This document shows positions 43,041 to 52,169 of a stretch of 64,000 nucleotides of DNA, in pieces. A program made the position numbers and the translations under genes. The DNA is from Acinetobacter sp. XH1741. Lineage in GTDB: Bacteria > Pseudomonadota > Gammaproteobacteria > Pseudomonadales > Moraxellaceae. Where the stretch lies: NCBI RefSeq assembly GCF_041021895.1, contig NZ_CP157428.1:2356001-2420000 (forward strand), in the 5' to 3' direction. How positions within the stretch are numbered: the first letter of the stretch is position 1; every line of letters starts with the position of its first letter. Below the pieces are notes generated by a model. It had not been told where the DNA came from. It did not search any database and saw nothing but the letters and a program-made list of their open reading frames with translations.

Positions 43041-43967
43041 TTAAAGATGTTTTTGAAAAAATGGAATAATTTTTTCTAGGGCTTGAGCAACAGGTTCAGG
43101 TTGATCATATAAGTCATAATGACTTGCATCTTTAACTACAAAAAGATTCTTATCTTTAGAAGCAGCTTTGCTAAATAGCTCATAACCATCACGATAAGAA
43201 CCGAACCCGCCCGGAATTTCACCAATCACTATTTGTAAGGGTTGAGTGAGTAGGTGCTCTGCCAAATGAAATGCATCAAACCCAACAGCAGCGGCTAAAC
43301 TTGAAAAACGAAGTTTATTTGGTGAACCTTCTGCCTGACCACGTGGGGTTTTGTAGTAATCAATCGCTTCTTTAATATCAATATCATGAATGCCAACTTG
43401 CTCACGCTCTTGTTGTGAGTTTGGAATGTACTGAGTAATAAATGGTTCGGCACCACGAGCTTCCGCAGTACGCTGTGCTGCAATGGCTTCTAAAGTTTTA
43501 ATGGCAGCTTCAGGTGTTTGGTCGCCTTCACGCATTAAACGACCATAATTTGCCGCAACCACAGTCGCCACCGCTTTAAAACGGCGTTCAGTCATAGCCG
43601 CATTAACTGCATAACCACCGCCACCACATACACCTAATACACCAATACGGTTTTCATCAACATAAGTAAGCGTTGTTAAATAGTCGGCTGCACAGCGGAA
43701 ATCTTCTACACGTGTTGCAGGGTCTTCAAGAAAACGAGGTTCACCACCGCTAGCACCTTGATAAGATGCATCAAATGCTAACGTTATAAAACCAGCTTCA
43801 GTCAGTTTCTCACCATAGATTGCGCCGGCAGTTTGTTCTTTACAGCTACTAATAGGATGGGCACATACAATGGCTGCATATTTTTTGTTTTCATCAAAAT
43901 CTTTTGGAAAACGAATAGTTGCAAAAACATCAATATCTTTATTTTTAAAAGTTACAGTTTTCATCAT
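43041..43967 (-). CDS. Alpha/beta hydrolase with Cys nucleophile motif
   Basis: The 308-residue protein starts MMKTVTFKNKDIDV, after a good GGAG; a longer upstream frame to 44105 would overlap the LysR gene and is rejected. The nucleophile elbow reads GVLGVCGGGGYAVNAA, with Cys where most alpha/beta hydrolases have Ser, as in dienelactone-hydrolase-like and YcjY-like groups. The acid is probably in the VIGEIPGG region and the His in KDASHYDLYDQ near the C-terminus. Substrate unknown. It is divergent from the LysR gene, which probably regulates it. Confidence 0.85.
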   Translation of the reverse strand: MMKTVTFKNKDIDVFATIRFPKDFDENKKYAAIVCAHPISSCKEQTAGAIYGEKLTEAGFITLAFDASYQGASGGEPRFLEDPATRVEDFRCAADYLTTLTYVDENRIGVLGVCGGGGYAVNAAMTERRFKAVATVVAANYGRLMREGDQTPEAAIKTLEAIAAQRTAEARGAEPFITQYIPNSQQEREQVGIHDIDIKEAIDYYKTPRGQAEGSPNKLRFSSLAAAVGFDAFHLAEHLLTQPLQIVIGEIPGGFGSYRDGYELFSKAASKDKNLFVVKDASHYDLYDQPEPVAQALEKIIPFFQKHL

Positions 43968-44074
43968 CTTATCTCCGAAAGAAAAACTTGGTCGATGAAA
44001 TAAATATAACCGTGGTGATTTATTATGATAATCCACTATAATCAGATAGCACTTATATTGAATACTTATAAATA

Positions 44075-44974
44075 ATGAAAGAAAATCTGAATGATTTGCA
44101 TACATTTATTGTGGTTGCACAGGAGCGAAGCTTCACTCGTGCGGCTGCAAAACTCAGAACTTCACAATCAGCCATTAGCCAAACACTCCGTAATTTAGAG
44201 GACCGAATTGGTATAAAGCTATTATCACGAACCACCAGAAGTGTCGCACCGACAGAAGCAGGTGAATATCTGCTTAGCTTGATTCAACCTGCCATTGAAG
44301 AAATAGAAAATGGCATGAATCAGCTTAGTGCTTTAAAAAACGATCCGGCAGGAACATTACGTATTAGTGCCGATGAATATGGCATCCAGACTGTTTTATG
44401 GCCCGCCGTTGAAAAAGTCATACAACAATTTCCTAAAATTTCAGTAGAGATCATATCTGATTATGGTCTGGTCGATATTGTAGATGGTCGTTTTGATGCA
44501 GGGCTTCGAAGAGGCGGTTTGGTTTCTAAAGATATGATCGCTTTACAAGTAAGTGAGCCAATACAAATGCTAACGGTTGCCACTAAGGAATATTTGGATT
44601 GTTATGGTCACCCTAAGCAACCAAAAGATTTAGTTGAACATCAGTGTATTAATTTAAGATTACCCACGCATGGTGAGCTCTATCGTTGGCAATTTACTAA
44701 ACAAGGTAAAACTCAGACAGTTACCGTTAACGCTAAAGTTATTTTTACAACCTTATCTCCAGTGCTTCAAGCAGCAAGAAGTGGTGTAGGAATCGCTTAT
44801 CTACCTATTGATATGGTTCAACCTTATATTGAAAGTGGTGAGTTAGAAGAAACACTAAAGGACTGGCGACATAGCTATGAACCTTATCACTTGTATTATC
44901 CTCATAGACGTGAGCAAGCGCCTTTATTAAATATCTTAATCGATGCGTTAAAAGAAAATTTTGATAAAGGATAG
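44075..44974 (+). CDS. LysR-family transcriptional regulator
   Basis: The N-terminal 60 residues are the LysR winged helix (LNDLHTFIVVAQERSFTRAA, then KLRTSQSAISQTLRNLEDRIGIKLLSRTTR), followed by the effector-binding domain with GVGIAYLPIDMVQPYI. The 299-residue length and the absence of unusual features make it a member of the CrgA/DmlR-like group by eye. Divergent arrangement with the hydrolase gene (107-base gap) suggests it controls that gene and perhaps the SDR and dehydrogenase beyond. Effector unknown. Confidence 0.9.
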   Translation: MKENLNDLHTFIVVAQERSFTRAAAKLRTSQSAISQTLRNLEDRIGIKLLSRTTRSVAPTEAGEYLLSLIQPAIEEIENGMNQLSALKNDPAGTLRISADEYGIQTVLWPAVEKVIQQFPKISVEIISDYGLVDIVDGRFDAGLRRGGLVSKDMIALQVSEPIQMLTVATKEYLDCYGHPKQPKDLVEHQCINLRLPTHGELYRWQFTKQGKTQTVTVNAKVIFTTLSPVLQAARSGVGIAYLPIDMVQPYIESGELEETLKDWRHSYEPYHLYYPHRREQAPLLNILIDALKENFDKG

Positions 44975-45002
44975 TGACAACTTGGTCTTTAGATAAAACT
45001 AA

Positions 45003-45031
45003 AAATGGACTACAAAAAATAGTCCATTTAT
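45003..45031. terminator. Bidirectional terminator between convergent genes
   Basis: AAATGGACTA (45003-45012) and TAGTCCATTT (45020-45029) flank a CAAAAAA loop, between the LysR stop (44974) and the oxidoreductase stop (45053). Confidence 0.75.
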
Positions 45032-45052
45032 GATTTACCGTACTAAAAATGC

Positions 45053-46426
45053 TTAGGTTTCTGAATCCTTTTTAGCTGCAAGCGCTTTGCGGTCAGTTAG
45101 ACGGTCATAAAATGCAGCCGCCTTGAAGCCAGTTTTAAATACACACCACTGAAATGGTTCAGGTAGCGTAGATGGAGTCTTATGATATAAGTTTTTCAGA
45201 ATAGGGCTTTCTATTCCTTTAATTTTCTCGGCAAGAAGTTGTCCCATGAGCGACTGAGTCGCAAGCCCATGACCTGTACAGCCCGCTGCATAGATAATAT
45301 TTTGATGCGGCCCGGTCGATCCAACCACAGGTAAAAAGTCATAAGCCACGCTAACGTAACCACTCCAGCAGTGCTTAATACTAAGACCTTTTAATGTTGG
45401 ATGGCGTTCATATAAGGTCTGTGCGAGTGCCGCATAGGCATCTTGATCTGGTACGTTCGGCGTTTTTGAACCATAAACATAATTCAACTTCTTAACTGTC
45501 AACACCATTGTGTTGTGAGCAGTCAGACGATGGCTTTCCATCATAAGGTGCGGTGTAATAATACCTTCTCGGCCGGGCCAACCCAGCGATTCCAATTGCT
45601 TTGGAGATAGTTGTTGGGTTTCAATCGCCGAGACTCGTATTGGAGCAACCTTATCACGTAGCAGTCCCAACTGAGGTGTGAAAGCATTTGTGGTTAACAC
45701 CATGATGGGTGCGCTGGCACTACCGCGAGCAGTCTTGCAAGTAATGATTGGGCCTTCGCTATAAGAGAGCAATGGTGTTTTTTCATAAATTTTAACTCCT
45801 GCCTGAAGAGCTGCACGGCGTAAACCACTCACGTATTTACCGGGGTTTAACGTGCCGCCGCGCTGTTCGCTACCAAACAGAAAAGCTGGGGGAATCCCGC
45901 GAGCACGCATTTCGGCTTGATCTACAAAGCGAGTACGAGACCCTAGTTCCTCGCCAACTCTCATACTGCGGCGTAGCCATTTTTCCTGCGAAGGGTCTAT
46001 AACGGCGCGTATAATGCCGGAAGGGTTGTAATCACAATCAATACCTAACTCGACCAGACGTTTTTCAACATAGGTCACGCCCTCGTCGTAGAAATTGACA
46101 AACTGCCTTGCACGCTCAACGCCGAGGCGCTTGGCGAACACTTCGAATTCAATTCCCATACTACCGAGCAGATAGCCAGCATTACGACCGCTGGCACCGA
46201 AACCACCGAACTCTTGCTCAAGCACGACCACTTTTGCACCACGAGCAGTAAGTTCAAGAGCTGTAGATAGTCCGGCAAAACCAGCACCAACCACAATGAC
46301 ATCTGCGCTGACAGAGCCGATCAGCTCAGGTTGAAGGTCACTAGGCTGTTCTATCCAGCCACCCAGAAGACGAAATGGCATAGCTTCAGGGTTGCCACTC
46401 ATCACTTGTTCATTTGAATAATTCAT
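45053..46426 (-). CDS. FAD-dependent amino-acid/amine oxidoreductase (DAO family)
   Basis: The FAD-binding motif is DVIVVGAGFAGLSTALELTA near residue 42, followed by GFGASGRNAGYL, the motif of the DadA/PuuB/glycine-oxidase group, and near the end YAAGCTGHGLATQSLMGQLL. At 457 residues it matches PuuB-like gamma-glutamylputrescine oxidase and related amine oxidases that convert a primary amine to an aldehyde. It lies 78 bases downstream of a 7-TM protein gene on the same strand, under the likely control of the divergent TetR gene. Substrate, probably an amine or amino acid, is not certain. Confidence 0.85.
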   Translation of the reverse strand: MNYSNEQVMSGNPEAMPFRLLGGWIEQPSDLQPELIGSVSADVIVVGAGFAGLSTALELTARGAKVVVLEQEFGGFGASGRNAGYLLGSMGIEFEVFAKRLGVERARQFVNFYDEGVTYVEKRLVELGIDCDYNPSGIIRAVIDPSQEKWLRRSMRVGEELGSRTRFVDQAEMRARGIPPAFLFGSEQRGGTLNPGKYVSGLRRAALQAGVKIYEKTPLLSYSEGPIITCKTARGSASAPIMVLTTNAFTPQLGLLRDKVAPIRVSAIETQQLSPKQLESLGWPGREGIITPHLMMESHRLTAHNTMVLTVKKLNYVYGSKTPNVPDQDAYAALAQTLYERHPTLKGLSIKHCWSGYVSVAYDFLPVVGSTGPHQNIIYAAGCTGHGLATQSLMGQLLAEKIKGIESPILKNLYHKTPSTLPEPFQWCVFKTGFKAAAFYDRLTDRKALAAKKDSET

Positions 46427-46504
46427 TCGCTATCCTTCTATATGATTTTACAGTGCTAGAGCGCTGTCCTTAATCTTTTTTAAAAACAATGCACGTAGCG
46501 CGTT

Positions 46505-47260
46505 TTACTGGCGAGCTGGAATAAAAGATTGAATGGAAATATTCTGCGAGCGCTCTAGAGCCGCATAGGCGTAATACAACTGAATGATGGCATAGCCCCA
46601 CGTTACGAAAGCCCAAGTCATAAAAATCATATGGGTAGTGTCACCAGGAATAGGGAAGAAGTCATATACGACGGCTACGGCCAAACTCACCACAGCCGTT
46701 ATGGTGGTGGCTAACGCATGGAAAACTTCACCAGCGCGTGCTAGGCAAATGATGAAATAGCAGAGATAAATCGTAAGAAAGCCCCACATGATGACGTAAA
46801 AATAGGGACGTATTTCTTGAAAAAAATCTGCCAGAAAGACTACAAAAGTTCCGGCAAATGAAAATGCGAATAGCAGGATTTCTTTAAGGGTAGAGGGTTT
46901 ATAGTTATGGGTCAGTGCCATCAAACCAAGCACACCAATGATCGGCATGCCGAAACTACGTGAGAATGAGTCGAGAAACATGGTAATTGAAAAATTAACA
47001 TTCCAACCTGTAACCATGTAGGAAACAAAGTTTGTCGCAGAGAATGCAACCACCCACCACTCTAAACCAAGCAGGTAGTTTTTCTTCTTAAGGAATTTCG
47101 CGCCGTAGATCCAGCCTGAAAGCGCAAGAGCAATACAAGCAATAAGCCCAAAGATATTTACAATTTCCAATAGGGCAGTATGTGTCATTCCACTATTCGT
47201 TAAGATTTTTGACACGGTAGCTTCCGTTTCGCTACCTGCATCAAGACCAAGAATTTTCAT
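46505..47260 (-). CDS. Seven-helix membrane protein of unknown function
   Basis: Seven hydrophobic segments are spread over the 251 residues (for example ALLEIVNIFGLIACIALALS, WWVVAFSATNFVSYMVTGWN, and TWAFVTWGYAIIQLYYAYAA). No transporter signature or retinal-binding Lys is clear. It is the first gene of a two-gene operon with the DAO-type flavoprotein and directly follows a palindromic operator, so it may be a carrier or sensor for the flavoprotein's substrate. Family not recognised. Confidence 0.65.
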   Translation of the reverse strand: MKILGLDAGSETEATVSKILTNSGMTHTALLEIVNIFGLIACIALALSGWIYGAKFLKKKNYLLGLEWWVVAFSATNFVSYMVTGWNVNFSITMFLDSFSRSFGMPIIGVLGLMALTHNYKPSTLKEILLFAFSFAGTFVVFLADFFQEIRPYFYVIMWGFLTIYLCYFIICLARAGEVFHALATTITAVVSLAVAVVYDFFPIPGDTTHMIFMTWAFVTWGYAIIQLYYAYAALERSQNISIQSFIPARQ

Positions 47261-47285
47261 AATATGACTTCCTTTTAATTAATTG

Positions 47286-47299
47286 ACTGTCATGACAGT
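47286..47299. promoter_or_regulatory. Perfect palindromic operator (TetR type)
   Basis: ACTGTCATGACAGT is a 14-bp perfect palindrome in the 81-base gap between the divergent 7-TM and TetR genes. It overlaps a TTGACT (47283-47288) that with TATGCT (47307-47312) makes a plausible promoter for the TetR gene, so binding would block transcription of its own gene and probably of the leftward operon. Confidence 0.65.
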
Positions 47300-47341
47300 A
47301 AAATAATATGCTATGATTAATTAGTAAACATTTTTTTATTT

Positions 47342-47938
47342 ATGACGATGATGGAAAACAAAATAGGACGACCAAGTAAAGCTCAGGAAAGGTCGTATGA
47401 AATTCTTCAAGCAGCTGTTTCGGTGGTTGCAAAAGAAGGGCTGGAAGGAATTACCTTTGCTAAAGTCGCGGAAGCTTCAGGCATGCAACGTACTCTCGTA
47501 CATCATTATTTTTCTTCACGTGCAGAGCTAGTGAATGCTTTCATTGAGCACTATATTGGAAAAATGGGCACTGAAATTCTTCATCGTTTTAATGGAAAAC
47601 CATTGAATGAACGCATCATAATGATGTTCACACCTGAAGTGTATCGAACGCATGATGATTTGATTGTTTGGTTCGAGTTGGTTGTTCAAAGTGCTAGAAA
47701 TCCATTTATTCAGCAAATGTTGCATACACTTTGGACAACACACTGGCTTCCGGATTTTGAAAATCAATTGGCACAAGAATATCCAAAGGCAACTCCAGAG
47801 GCGATTAGTTCAGCTGCATATGTAATGGTTTGTTTATTTGAAGCCTATTGGGCATTCAGTATTCAAGGTGTGAATGATGGACAAAGAAAAAAGCAAATGG
47901 AGCAAACGGTATTAATGATTTTAAATGGCTTAAAATAA
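47342..47938 (+). CDS. TetR-family transcriptional regulator
   Basis: The first 60 residues hold the TetR DNA-binding domain (SYEILQAAVSVVAKEGLEGI, then FAKVAEASGMQRTLVHHYFSSRAELVNAF). The remaining 130 residues form the ligand-binding helical domain, with MLHTLWTTHWLPDFENQLAQ. At 198 residues it is complete. It is divergent from the 7-TM/flavoprotein operon and most likely represses it through the palindrome at 47286-47299. Ligand unknown, presumably the amine or amino acid that the operon handles. Confidence 0.9.
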   Translation: MTMMENKIGRPSKAQERSYEILQAAVSVVAKEGLEGITFAKVAEASGMQRTLVHHYFSSRAELVNAFIEHYIGKMGTEILHRFNGKPLNERIIMMFTPEVYRTHDDLIVWFELVVQSARNPFIQQMLHTLWTTHWLPDFENQLAQEYPKATPEAISSAAYVMVCLFEAYWAFSIQGVNDGQRKKQMEQTVLMILNGLK

Positions 47939-48127
47939 ATTTAGGATAACTTTTTAAAATCAATAGAATATTTTCATATAAACTATGAATTAATCCCGTG
48001 CTTGCTAAAAAGCTTTAGTAGGCAGGTAAAGCTATACATAAATGGTTAGATCTTTTTATGCAATGGTTGCGTACTCAACAACAATAGGTAAGATAAAAGA
48101 TTAGAAAACCTATAAAGCACGGTATCT

Positions 48128-48535
48128 ATGAAGAAAAATTCAAAACTTGATCAAGATACACTTTTTATTAAATTATTATTTAAGTCATCTGCCAAAGTGA
48201 CAGCGGATGAAATCGAGTACTACCGAAAGTATCCTGACCAAATTGACCAAGTCACAGCACCTATCAATATTCATAAAATATTCTTATGGACGGGTGCATT
48301 ATTAGGTGCCGTGATTGTCGCAATTGCAAAATTCCTTAAATTTTCAGGAATATTCGATTTTTTGTCGGCAGGTGTTTTGGAGTTCGTTATCGATATTATT
48401 TATGAAAGTGGAATTGCTTTAATTGGTGCAGCTATCACAGCTTATATGCTCGGTGTCTTACTCAATAAACAGCAAGAAAACGCGGTAAAATGGCGAGAAG
48501 AAATTCGTAAACACATAGATGAAACTGAACAGTAG
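48128..48535 (+). CDS. Hypothetical membrane protein (135 residues)
   Basis: Two hydrophobic segments (about 48-66, IFLWTGALLGAVIVAIAKFL, and 85-112, IIYESGIALIGAAITAYMLGVLL) are framed by charged cytoplasmic ends. The N-terminal part contains a Lys/Asp-rich helix with EIEYYRKYPDQIDQV. No family is recognised. The product is likely a small inner-membrane protein. A strong bidirectional terminator separates it from the convergent lipase-like gene. Confidence 0.65.
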   Translation: MKKNSKLDQDTLFIKLLFKSSAKVTADEIEYYRKYPDQIDQVTAPINIHKIFLWTGALLGAVIVAIAKFLKFSGIFDFLSAGVLEFVIDIIYESGIALIGAAITAYMLGVLLNKQQENAVKWREEIRKHIDETEQ

Positions 48536-48542
48536 ATAGATA

Positions 48543-48574
48543 AAAAAGCTAAAGTACTACCACTTTAGCTTTTT
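48543..48574. terminator. Strong bidirectional terminator
   Basis: AAAAAGCTAAAGT (48543-48555) and ACTTTAGCTTTTT (48562-48574) form a perfect 13-bp stem with an ACTACC loop between the convergent 135-residue and lipase-like genes. Confidence 0.9.
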
Positions 48575-48579
48575 TATTT

Positions 48580-50553
48580 TTAGTTCTTTAATTTGTATAA
48601 GCCATGATCTATTAAATGTTGACTCAAGATCCGACGAAGTTCTAAGACTGATTCGGGCTTGAGTTGAATTGAATGTCCACCTTTAATGACTTTTTCTGAA
48701 ATGGGGCCATCCAAATGAGCACTTTTATACGGAACAATACCGTCTGTAATGGTGTTCGGATCATCGCTTTTTGTGATATTGCCCATAATAGAGTGGAAAA
48801 CTAATCCTTCTTTCGGCGTTATGCCTGAGGTGAGTTCCATAAACTCAGATTTATTACTTAAGTCACTAGGACCATTTTGAAGTTTATTATTAATTGTTCT
48901 TACAAAGTCTTTAAGGTCGTCATCATAGCTCGTCAATGTATCGGTTAATGTTTTTAAAAAAGTAGAAGGTAATCGAATAATTTTTCGTGCTGTTACAGTA
49001 AACCAGCGATCGGCATAGCTTGTTCCACGATGAGGCGCTGCAAGAAAAATGACACGATCAAAGTTTGGAATAGCCTGCATTTTTAAACGTTCACCAATGA
49101 CTGGATGTTTTCTCATACGTGCTTGTGCATGTTGACTCATCATAGGCAAAGCTTCTTTTGAAATGTCGGCATTACTCACTAATAGTCGGCTAATAATTCC
49201 TCCCATGCTGTGACCAATTAAAACGGCATTGGTGGCAGCGGGGTCTTCTGGATTAAGAGATCCAAATGCTTGCTTGAGTAATGCGTAAATTTGAAAACGA
49301 CTTTCCAAAATAGGCATATTGGTTGAGTAAAATATTTGCCAAACTTGATAATGTTCACGCAAGACTTTATCCCCCATAATTTCATTAGTGACTGCAATCC
49401 ATGCTTCGGGACTACTGGCAAGTCCATGAATTAATACAATGACTTTTTTATTGGGGTTGTAAGGTTCAAGCATATATAAATGCGGCATGTTTAAACGTTG
49501 ATTACCATCAATCAGAGTTAAATATGCGGCTGCACCAAGATTATTTTCGGCTAACCATAGACCATAAGGCGCAGAGAAGTTTGCTGCTAAAGAGTATTCT
49601 TTGCCTGCAACATTAATTTTTTCAACATTGTACGGGTCATAAATTTTTATTTTGAAATCTGGACTGTTTAATATGTCGCTCTGAGAAGCGCCCTCATTTT
49701 GCGGCTCGGCCACAAGCGTAGAGGCAAGGTAATGGGCTTTATGGATATTCGGATTGATGCCATTTGGATAATTGTAAGTTAAGGGATCCAGAATATATGG
49801 ATTTTCTTTTTCAGACGTCTCTTCATTAGCGTGTAAAACTGCCACAAAATCTGAGCCAAAACCATCACGACGGTTAATGCTTCTCAAACCAGAAAAATTC
49901 ATGTTGTAACTTGAGGTGAATTTTTCTAGCTGTTTGCCTTGTAGTTTTTGATAAGAGTCAATATCAATCGTATAGGTACTTTTACCAATTTTTATCTCGG
50001 AGGGAATTGTTGCAGAGGTATTTTTTTCACCATAAGCATTTACTAATTGGTTGAGTGCCTGATTATAAAAATCTCGGATTTGAACCTGTCGGTTATCAAA
50101 AATACGATCTTGCGGCTGGCGAGACGATTTAAATAAATAAGCATAGCTATAGCGAATACTTTTATCTAAAGCTTGAAGTTCTTGTTCCAAACAATCGTCA
50201 TTGTTTGCTTGGCAATTATAAGATTCTGAAAGAGCCAAAGCTTTTGAAAGATAGAGTTCGCTGGCAGTAGATAATAATTGCTCTTCCTGAATTTGTGGAA
50301 TCTTCTCTAAATCAGCAATACATGCTTCTGGAGTTTGCATGCAATTTTTTGAATCCATACCAGCCATATATAAAACATTTAGGCTGGCTTCACTTAATTT
50401 GTTTTGGGTGAGAATACTATTACGTTCGTTAGAAATAGTGGTGTGAAGTGTTTGTTTCTTCAAACTCACTAACTGACAGCCACTTGTTATGAAGATGCTA
50501 AATAGGCTGAGAATACATAAATGTTGGCGTAACGGGAGTACAAGCATGTTCAT
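48580..50553 (-). CDS. Large lipase-like alpha/beta hydrolase, lipoprotein
   Basis: I place the start at ATG 50553 (MNMLVLPLRQHLCILSLFSI) because GAGG lies 7 bases upstream; the signal ends in a lipobox ITSGC, so the protein is lipid-anchored. The C-terminal half is a lipase-type alpha/beta hydrolase: oxyanion block KVIVLIHGLASSPEAWIAVT, nucleophile elbow NAVLIGHSMGGIISRLLVSN, and a late His in VIKGGHSIQL. The N-terminal 300 residues have no recognised domain. 657 residues in total. Function: probable envelope esterase or lipase acting on lipids or fatty-acyl esters. Confidence 0.8.
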   Translation of the reverse strand: MNMLVLPLRQHLCILSLFSIFITSGCQLVSLKKQTLHTTISNERNSILTQNKLSEASLNVLYMAGMDSKNCMQTPEACIADLEKIPQIQEEQLLSTASELYLSKALALSESYNCQANNDDCLEQELQALDKSIRYSYAYLFKSSRQPQDRIFDNRQVQIRDFYNQALNQLVNAYGEKNTSATIPSEIKIGKSTYTIDIDSYQKLQGKQLEKFTSSYNMNFSGLRSINRRDGFGSDFVAVLHANEETSEKENPYILDPLTYNYPNGINPNIHKAHYLASTLVAEPQNEGASQSDILNSPDFKIKIYDPYNVEKINVAGKEYSLAANFSAPYGLWLAENNLGAAAYLTLIDGNQRLNMPHLYMLEPYNPNKKVIVLIHGLASSPEAWIAVTNEIMGDKVLREHYQVWQIFYSTNMPILESRFQIYALLKQAFGSLNPEDPAATNAVLIGHSMGGIISRLLVSNADISKEALPMMSQHAQARMRKHPVIGERLKMQAIPNFDRVIFLAAPHRGTSYADRWFTVTARKIIRLPSTFLKTLTDTLTSYDDDLKDFVRTINNKLQNGPSDLSNKSEFMELTSGITPKEGLVFHSIMGNITKSDDPNTITDGIVPYKSAHLDGPISEKVIKGGHSIQLKPESVLELRRILSQHLIDHGLYKLKN

Positions 50554-50646
50554 AAATAGACCTCGTGAACTGAATAAGGCAAGGCACAATTCGACTAAAC
50601 TAAATAAAGATGGGAAATAAATAACGTCTTCTATAAAAAACAGAAA

Positions 50647-50682
50647 TTTAAAGGCTAAGGACGATGCTGGTTAGCCTTTAAA
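50647..50682 (-). terminator. Terminator of the adeABC operon
   Basis: TTTAAAGGCTAA (50647-50658) and TTAGCCTTTAAA (50671-50682) are a perfect 12-bp stem just beyond the adeC stop; on the minus strand it is followed by TTTCTGTTTTTT. Confidence 0.85.
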
Positions 50683-50700
50683 CTATTTATGAGTGGTGGG

Positions 50701-52095
50701 TTATTTATTTAACCCTCCACCTAAGGCCTTATAGAGTTCAATTTGATTATTTAATTTGGTTTGTTCGAGAACCAACAAACCTTGTTGTGCAGTATATGCA
50801 GAACGCTGAGCATCCAAAACAGTCAAATAACTATCGATTCCAGCTCTAAAGCGGGCTGTAGATAGCTTATAAGTGGTATCGGTTGCAGATACCAAACGGC
50901 GCTGGGCACTTAAGCGCTCTTCAATATGAGCATGGGCAGCTAAGGCATCGTTAACTTCACGGAAAGAAGCCTGAATCGCTTTTTCATATTCAGAAAGCGC
51001 AATTTTTTGATCGATCTCTGAAACCTTAATATTGGCTTTGCGGGTTCCCCAATCAAAAATAGGCAGGTCTATGCTAGGGCCAACTGACCATGCAAAGCCA
51101 CCGGATTTAAATAAATCTTTAAGTTCAGTCGATGCATATCCTGCTGAGCCTGTAAGTGTGATGGTTGGGAACATACGGGCTTTTGCTGCGCCAATGTTGG
51201 CACCAGCTGCACGAAGTTGATATTCAGCTACTTTTAGGTCTGGGCGGTTTTGTAGTAAATCGCTACTTAAACCAGTTGAGAAAGTCTTTTCTTGAGTAAT
51301 TGTTTTAACCGACTGAGTTGGAAGCAGGTTTGATGGAACCGCTTGTCCAGCCAAAAGATTTAACAAGTTTTGCGCTTGTGCAACTTGAGTTCTGTAGTTT
51401 GCGACATCATTACGTGCGGTTTCGACCGAAATCTGGGCTTGGCGTAAAGGGATTTCGCTATCAATCCCGACATTAAAACGCTTTTGATTTAGATTGTACG
51501 AATCCAGTTGAGCTTGTAAGGTTTGTTCTGCAAGTTTTAGGTTGGCTGTTGCAAAAGAATAATTTAACCATGCTTGTGCAACTTGGCTCACTAAACTAAT
51601 TTGCGTGGAGTCTTTTGCACTTTGCGTGGCAAGGTAATTATTTAATGCTGCATCTTTAAGACTTTGAACACGTCCCCAAAAATCCAGTTCATATGCCGTT
51701 ACACCCAAACCAACCTGAAACGTAGAGTAAGGGTTGTTAGGGTTTACCGAAGGATTAACTTGCCTAATGGCATTGGCTGTAGCACCAATGGTAGGAAGTT
51801 GGTCATATTTACTAATTTGGTATTGCTGCTGAGCACGCTCGATATTTAACGCTGCTGTACGTAAATCGCGATTATTATTCAAGCTTATTTCAATAACTTC
51901 TAATAAACGAGGATCGGAAAAAAAGGTTTTATATCCCTTTTCAGCAATTGAAGGACCAGCATAGGTTTCAGCGAAATCTTGAGGAATATTAGATTTAACA
52001 GTAGGTTGTGGCGGCTGCATGCTTATACATGCAGTTAAAGTAAATGAGAGTGTGGAAATCATAAATCCACGAGATAAGACAGCCGACTTAGACAT
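50701..52095 (-). CDS. adeC: AdeC outer-membrane channel of the AdeABC efflux system
   Basis: A lipoprotein signal (LSFTLTACISM, lipobox LTAC) is followed by an OprM/NodT-type channel: two copies of the coiled-coil hairpin pattern, FNVGIDSEIPLRQAQISVET and FRAGIDSYLTVLDAQRSAYT. TTTGGAGAAAAGC sets the start at ATG 52095 (464 residues, the usual AdeC length). AdeC gives the AdeAB pump its outer-membrane exit; some Acinetobacter lineages lack it and use AdeK instead, so its presence here is informative. It lies 75 bases after adeB on the same strand. Confidence 0.92.
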   Translation of the reverse strand: MSKSAVLSRGFMISTLSFTLTACISMQPPQPTVKSNIPQDFAETYAGPSIAEKGYKTFFSDPRLLEVIEISLNNNRDLRTAALNIERAQQQYQISKYDQLPTIGATANAIRQVNPSVNPNNPYSTFQVGLGVTAYELDFWGRVQSLKDAALNNYLATQSAKDSTQISLVSQVAQAWLNYSFATANLKLAEQTLQAQLDSYNLNQKRFNVGIDSEIPLRQAQISVETARNDVANYRTQVAQAQNLLNLLAGQAVPSNLLPTQSVKTITQEKTFSTGLSSDLLQNRPDLKVAEYQLRAAGANIGAAKARMFPTITLTGSAGYASTELKDLFKSGGFAWSVGPSIDLPIFDWGTRKANIKVSEIDQKIALSEYEKAIQASFREVNDALAAHAHIEERLSAQRRLVSATDTTYKLSTARFRAGIDSYLTVLDAQRSAYTAQQGLLVLEQTKLNNQIELYKALGGGLNK

Positions 52096-52169
52096 GCTTT
52101 TCTCCAAATAATAAATTTAGACATAAGAGGAACAAGGGAAATTGATTAATTTCCCTTGCTTTATTTCAT

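Noticed and set aside
43968..44105. Upstream extension of the alpha/beta hydrolase frame
   Set aside because: It would overlap the divergent LysR gene, and the ATG at 43967 has a good ribosome-binding site.
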